From the NCBI GenBank assembly GCA_000469685.2, contig LS997567.1:41034775-41098774 (forward strand): a stretch of DNA of 64,000 nt. Direction: 5' to 3'. A model generated the notes under the pieces. That model was not told where the DNA came from. It did not search any database and saw only the letters and a list, made by a program, of their open reading frames with translations. The position numbers and the translations under genes were made by a program. This DNA is from Haemonchus contortus (taxonomy: Eukaryota; Nematoda; Chromadorea; Rhabditida; Trichostrongylidae). Positions 60,124 to 64,000 of the stretch are shown here, one piece after another; position 1 is the stretch's first letter, and every line of letters begins with the position of its first letter.

Positions 60124-61258
60124 GTACTCACATCCACCTCTCGGAACCCAGATCGTTTGATCCATCCGTAATCAATGCCATTTCGGATGTGTAAAGATGT
60201 CATATGATTATAAAGTATTATTGTATGTGAATAATTCTGATGAAAAAGAAACAAACCTAAAACGTCAGACAGAATCAGGAAACAGGCAATAGGGCGCGTT
60301 CAGATCTGGATATGGCCCGGGCGTCTTCTGGCATAGCTATCTGGCTAAACTGGACCATGACCAGTCTAAAAATAAGTTAGCAAAGAGTCGAAAGGGAGCC
60401 CTATATTGAACAATCATCACAATATAAAGAGGATACTTGAAGAAATGTAGGACTGAGGTGCGATAGAGATAGGCAGGAGAGCGCACGGGCTCCTCGAAAT
60501 TGAGGGAGATAGGCCATGTTTGACGTCATGTGTCGTCTAATGCTCCGCGCAATTTCATGGGTGCAGCATTTTCAAATGTCGTTTTCCCCTTTTCCTCATT
60601 AATCAACAGCAACATGAAAAGACATTTGTCAAAGTTTTGCTGAAAATGTTACCGAATCACAACAATAGCGCATCAGTTGCAAAGCTTCAGCATTCCGAGA
60701 ATGGACTACTCTGAGCTCTGCTCTAAAAAAGCTCATGTACTAGAAAGCTGTTACAAGTGGACAGAGAGATGAAAACTGAGAACATCAACGGTATAAACTC
60801 CATGAACTGAACCTCACTGAAGCGGTTATCGTTCAATTAAAATCCAGGCCTACTGTATTGGTATGAGGGTTATCACATGGCCCATTGCAAGTGAACCTCG
60901 AAATGTTGCTGTGAAAAAATACAATACTTTATAATTTTTCAATAAATGATTGGGTAGGGAATCGATAAATATAGCACGAGTGCTATCATTCAGTGAGAAC
61001 TGCAAGGAATACCTCGGAAAGGAATGAATAGGTGTAGCACATTACAAAAAATGTTCAAAGTTAAATGGTAGAGTTGAAATCAATTCAGACAGCCAGTCAG
61101 AAGCAATACGAATGCTCCTACACCCTTCTTACTCAGTTCGAATAAAGAAAAAAGAGTACCAGTTTCACTTCCACCTTATTAACCCCATTGTAAGTTTGCA
61201 AAAGTATGGTAGTACTTTGTACTGCAATATTTGTTGCGGATTCCGTTGGTTTCCTTAG
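60124..61258. other. Intergenic, nothing supported
   Basis: AT-rich sequence without splice-linked frames, known repeats or structured elements that I could support. Confidence 0.4.
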
Positions 61259-61554
61259 ATGGATCGGAAACTCCTCAATGCATGAAAACTGTGTACCCAA
61301 GCGTTTACGAAGCCGTTTGTAATTTATTGTACGAAGCAGTTACTGAAGATGAAGCACTTTCAGTATTATCTCCTTACAGAACTTTTCGTAAGAAGCCCCT
61401 GACTTGCAGTTACGATCACACAGTGCACTCAGGTATCAACAGCTCCCTCTCTGTAACTTACTTCAGTATCTGCTCTGACTTGTACTTCATTCCTTTTATA
61501 CTTCTAACACTCAATCCTTCCACAAATTCAGACACGAACATTCTTTGCTTCTGA
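61259..61554 (+). CDS. Orphan coding exon, product unknown
   Basis: An acceptor (TTTCCTTAG) opens a frame reading GSETPQCMKTVYPSVYEAV, then LLYEAVTEDEALSVLSPYR, to a GTATCA donor after 61432. A 99-nt in-frame candidate intron and a short last exon (61532-61554, DTNILCF) follow. The codon pattern looks protein-coding, but there is no ATG and no upstream exon with matching phase, so it may be a fragment of a lost gene. I do not recognise it. Confidence 0.3.
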
Positions 61555-61691
61555 AACGCCGAGGCACCAAAGGCACCTGGTGAATCTGTTTTGACGACAT
61601 TTTGCTTGAAACAAAGACTAATTCCAAATGATGTTGGTGTTGAGTAATGAAAAAAGGGGAGCGAATCACTCGAAAAAATTGTTCTGATTAG

Positions 61692-61698
61692 TATAAAA
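61692..61698 (+). promoter_or_regulatory. TATA box
   Basis: TATAAAA (in GTATAAAAGG) lies 119 bp upstream of the trans-splice-like acceptor and 125 bp upstream of the ATG of the proline-rich secreted protein gene. TATA boxes are uncommon in nematode promoters and typical of strongly expressed genes. Confidence 0.6.
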
Positions 61699-61816
61699 GG
61701 GGACGAAGGAGCACGACTACACCAAGCAAATCATCAATTTTCTATTTTTCAAAAGTTAATCTACACCTATTAAATCCAACTTATCCCGACCTTCTACATA
61801 AAAAAGTTTTTTCAGG

Positions 61817-63054
61817 ATGTTCTCACTTGTCAGTGCAATCTGCCTACTTGGAGTTGTAGCTGCTCAATATGGCAATACAGCTCCTCACCCGCCTCCTCCA
61901 CCGCCTCCTCCACCACCAGCGCCATTCCCAGTTGTATTTCCGCCGCCTGGACCTGGCCCAATTGTACTTCAACCCGAAGTGATTCCTCCTTATCCCGGTA
62001 AGTAACGAGTCCTAATATATGCTGCCAAATCTACCGATATGTTCACTGAACTAAATGACAATCTTGTTACAGTAGTTTTGAAAGTGGATTCATTGAATAA
62101 TACTAGCAAATCCATGATTTCATTCAAGGGGTACAGTAACTTTTCTCTATACTGATGGCAAAGACACCAAAAATAATAGCAAACCGAAGTATAATAAAAA
62201 TTAAAATAAGCTATATTTACTCCATAGATACATGAATCACCTAATAATAGTTTATACCTGAGCTTTAACCAAAAATACGCTGCAAAGAACTTTGGGAAAC
62301 CTGATTTCATCATCCCATTTGTCTTTATCTATCCACACTCTATTTTAGTCCTTCATTTGAGTTTATTTACTTTACCATTTTGTAATGTTTGCTTGCTGCT
62401 TAATATGTTCCACTGATTTCACCTTGTTACACTTTTCTTATGGTATATAATTATAGAGCCTCTTCCGCAGCCTCAACCTTTCATACAAGACCCATTTGCA
62501 ACTTGGCCATGGGGCTACCCCGGTAAGTAACAATTAAGTAACAATGACAATTCCAAAGTATACGGCGATAATTTAATAACGTTTGTCGGTCTAAATCACA
62601 ATGTAACTAAAGTAGTATTAAAACGGATTCAGTGAATAATAGCTTCAGTGATGCCAGAAACTTCATAACATAAAACAATGGATGGCATGTTTTCTGCAAT
62701 AATGGCATAGTCTGCTCTCCAACTTGCCCCAATAATTCAAATTCGTCACGTTTTTCTTATTAAAATTGTTACAGTTCAATCGCCTCCACAACCCGCACCT
62801 TGGCCATTCGTTGAAGTTGTACCGACACCTCCGCCCGTGAACCCCCTTCCCTATCCTTTCCCTACTGGTGAGTACGAAGATTTCTACTCTCAACATGCGT
62901 TTCATTTCGTCAATGTATACTTATTTCAGGTTTTCCGGGATATCCTTGGTTCCCGAAGCCCGAAATCCTTTCGAACCCCTTCTACGTGCCACCAAACCCA
63001 CCTCCACAACCCCCACCATGCCGTCCAAACAGATATAACAATGACAACTATTAA
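61817..63054 (+). CDS. Secreted proline-rich protein, four exons, 154 aa
   Basis: Exons 61817-61997, 62457-62522, 62775-62867 and 62930-63054. The protein begins with a signal peptide (MFSLVSAICLLGVVAAQYG) and then is mostly Pro with aromatic and Gly residues: a P10 run, FPPPGPGPIVL, QPFIQDPFATWPWGYP, PAPWPFVEVVPTPPPVNP, FPGYPWFPKPEILSNPFYVP, ending CRPNRYNNDNY. One Cys is present in the mature part. All three introns are phase 1, so internal exons are symmetrical and could be duplicated or lost without frameshift; introns 1 and 2 are visibly related to each other. The low-complexity secreted character suggests a cuticle, eggshell or secretory-gland product, but no family is recognised. AG at 61814-61815 is one base before the ATG. 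Confidence 0.85.
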
Positions 63055-63097
63055 GAAGCTATTCCAATCCAATGCTATTCCTCCAATTTGAGGGCTC

Positions 63098-63103
63098 AAT
63101 AAA
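63098..63103 (+). terminator. Polyadenylation signal of the proline-rich gene
   Basis: AATAAA 44 bp after the stop codon, in a TCAATAAATATT context. Confidence 0.75.
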
Positions 63104-64000
63104 TATTAATGCTGATTTCTCGATGGTGTTTAGAAAGCCACACAAAAGATAAATTATGAGAACAGTAGCGAACAAAAGTTTTGGGATCAATCGAATCGTC
63201 GAAGCGATTTCTTCCTCCAAGAAGCAACTGAAGTAGAATTGACTCAAAACAGTAACTATGAATCGTAGCCAAATGATAGGGTGTGTTGTGAAGTGCTCAG
63301 CACTGAGAACTGGACCTATTCAGTGCTACGTGTCCTAGGTTTTCAAGAATTTTGCCATACAGGCATATCTGGGACTCTAGTCGAAAGACAAGTGCATGGC
63401 GCAAACATCGGAAAGAACAAACACTATTTATCCCTCTCCATAATTTTCGACATAATGGTAAAGCATATTCACCGAACCTCATCAAACGGCACCGCTCACA
63501 ATAATGCTTCACTGAACAGGACCCGCTTAGGGACATATCACTCACATCGTCATTAACTCGACTACCTATGGCCGCCAAAATACCTCTCATGGGCCCCTCT
63601 AATAGATCTATCATATCGCGAATCGTATGCAAATTCCTAGCGGTAAAGCCGACTAATTACAAACCAAATCTCAGGTGCTTGCCGGTATTGAATTGCCGAT
63701 TTATACTGTTGACAGATACTTTCCGGAAGCGTACATTGTCCCTCATAGGTAAACGAATCTACTCTTAAAAGAACACTGACGATTCTACGACGATTTAAAT
63801 TTGAGTTTAGATTTATTTACACGACGATTTGAATTTCGCTAAGTAGTTATATCAAGCCCTTTAGAGCCTATATGTAAATGTAGTTATCGTTAGTTAGTTA
63901 ATGTAGTCACAGGCCTCTCACGCATGTGATGTTTTGAAGTCACTGGTCGGTCTTACTCATTAGATATTATGGCTAAACGTTTGACTTATTCGGTAGGTTT
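63104..64000. other. Right edge, no supported gene
   Basis: Both strands have open frames at about 63300-63770 (minus strand 111 codons, plus strand 66 to 91 codons), none with a recognisable motif or splice-linked partner. Being open on both strands suggests composition or an unclassified repeat. Confidence 0.35.

Noticed and set aside
63297..63632. Minus-strand 111-codon frame at the right edge
   Set aside because: No motif, opposite strand also open, no splice context; likely a repeat.

Overview
The window looks like nuclear DNA of a parasitic nematode, most likely a hookworm-type strongylid. Evidence: compact multi-exon genes with strong C/TTTCAG acceptors; acceptor sites only a few bases upstream of start codons (as in spliced-leader trans-splicing); nematode chemoreceptor genes of the Srh type; nematode mariner, CR1-like and RTE-like retroelements; and abundant short inverted-repeat elements and tRNA-tailed SINEs. 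Species assignment is inference. Exon models below were assembled by hand from reading frame, splice signals and intron phase.

Layout. 1-8 kb: the 5' part of a minus-strand ankyrin-repeat palmitoyltransferase gene (ZDHHC17/HIP14 type), which runs off the left edge before its DHHC catalytic exon. Its introns hold a TIR element, a foldback element and other repeats. 8-24.6 kb: mostly repeats and anonymous sequence, with weak minus-strand exons near 13.3 kb and a short two-exon candidate at 19.0-19.5 kb, next to a 58-nt miRNA-like hairpin. 24.66-30.72 kb: a complete 14-exon Van Gogh/Vang planar-polarity gene (vang-1, 532 aa, four membrane segments, C-terminal PDZ ligand ESSV). 32.1-38.3 kb: a broken minus-strand CR1-type LINE carrying a 1,271-bp mariner in its RT and an insertion with a 127/148-bp tandem array. 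39-40.4 kb: a plus-strand RTE LINE remnant. 41.6-42.75 kb: a small multi-exon gene with an apparent GC-AG intron. 44.78-48.08 kb: a three-exon gene for a repetitive Ser/Pro/Gln-rich protein. 49.7-50.0 kb: the start of a minus-strand gene lying head to head with a chemoreceptor gene. 50.13-53.32 and 57.28-59.95 kb: two tandem Srh-like chemoreceptor paralogs with matching exon lengths. 61.82-63.05 kb: a four-exon secreted proline-rich protein with a TATA box and signs of internal exon/intron duplication.

The genes do not form an operon or a single pathway. The membrane-signalling genes (palmitoyltransferase, Vang, chemoreceptors) are neighbours only by position. One ~260-bp repeat family occurs six times, three of them inside introns of genes modelled here. 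I found no CRISPR, rRNA, clear tRNA or undescribed multi-gene system. The most original leads are the GC-AG intron gene, the 58-nt hairpin, the 127/148-bp array and the duplicated exon-intron units of the proline-rich gene.
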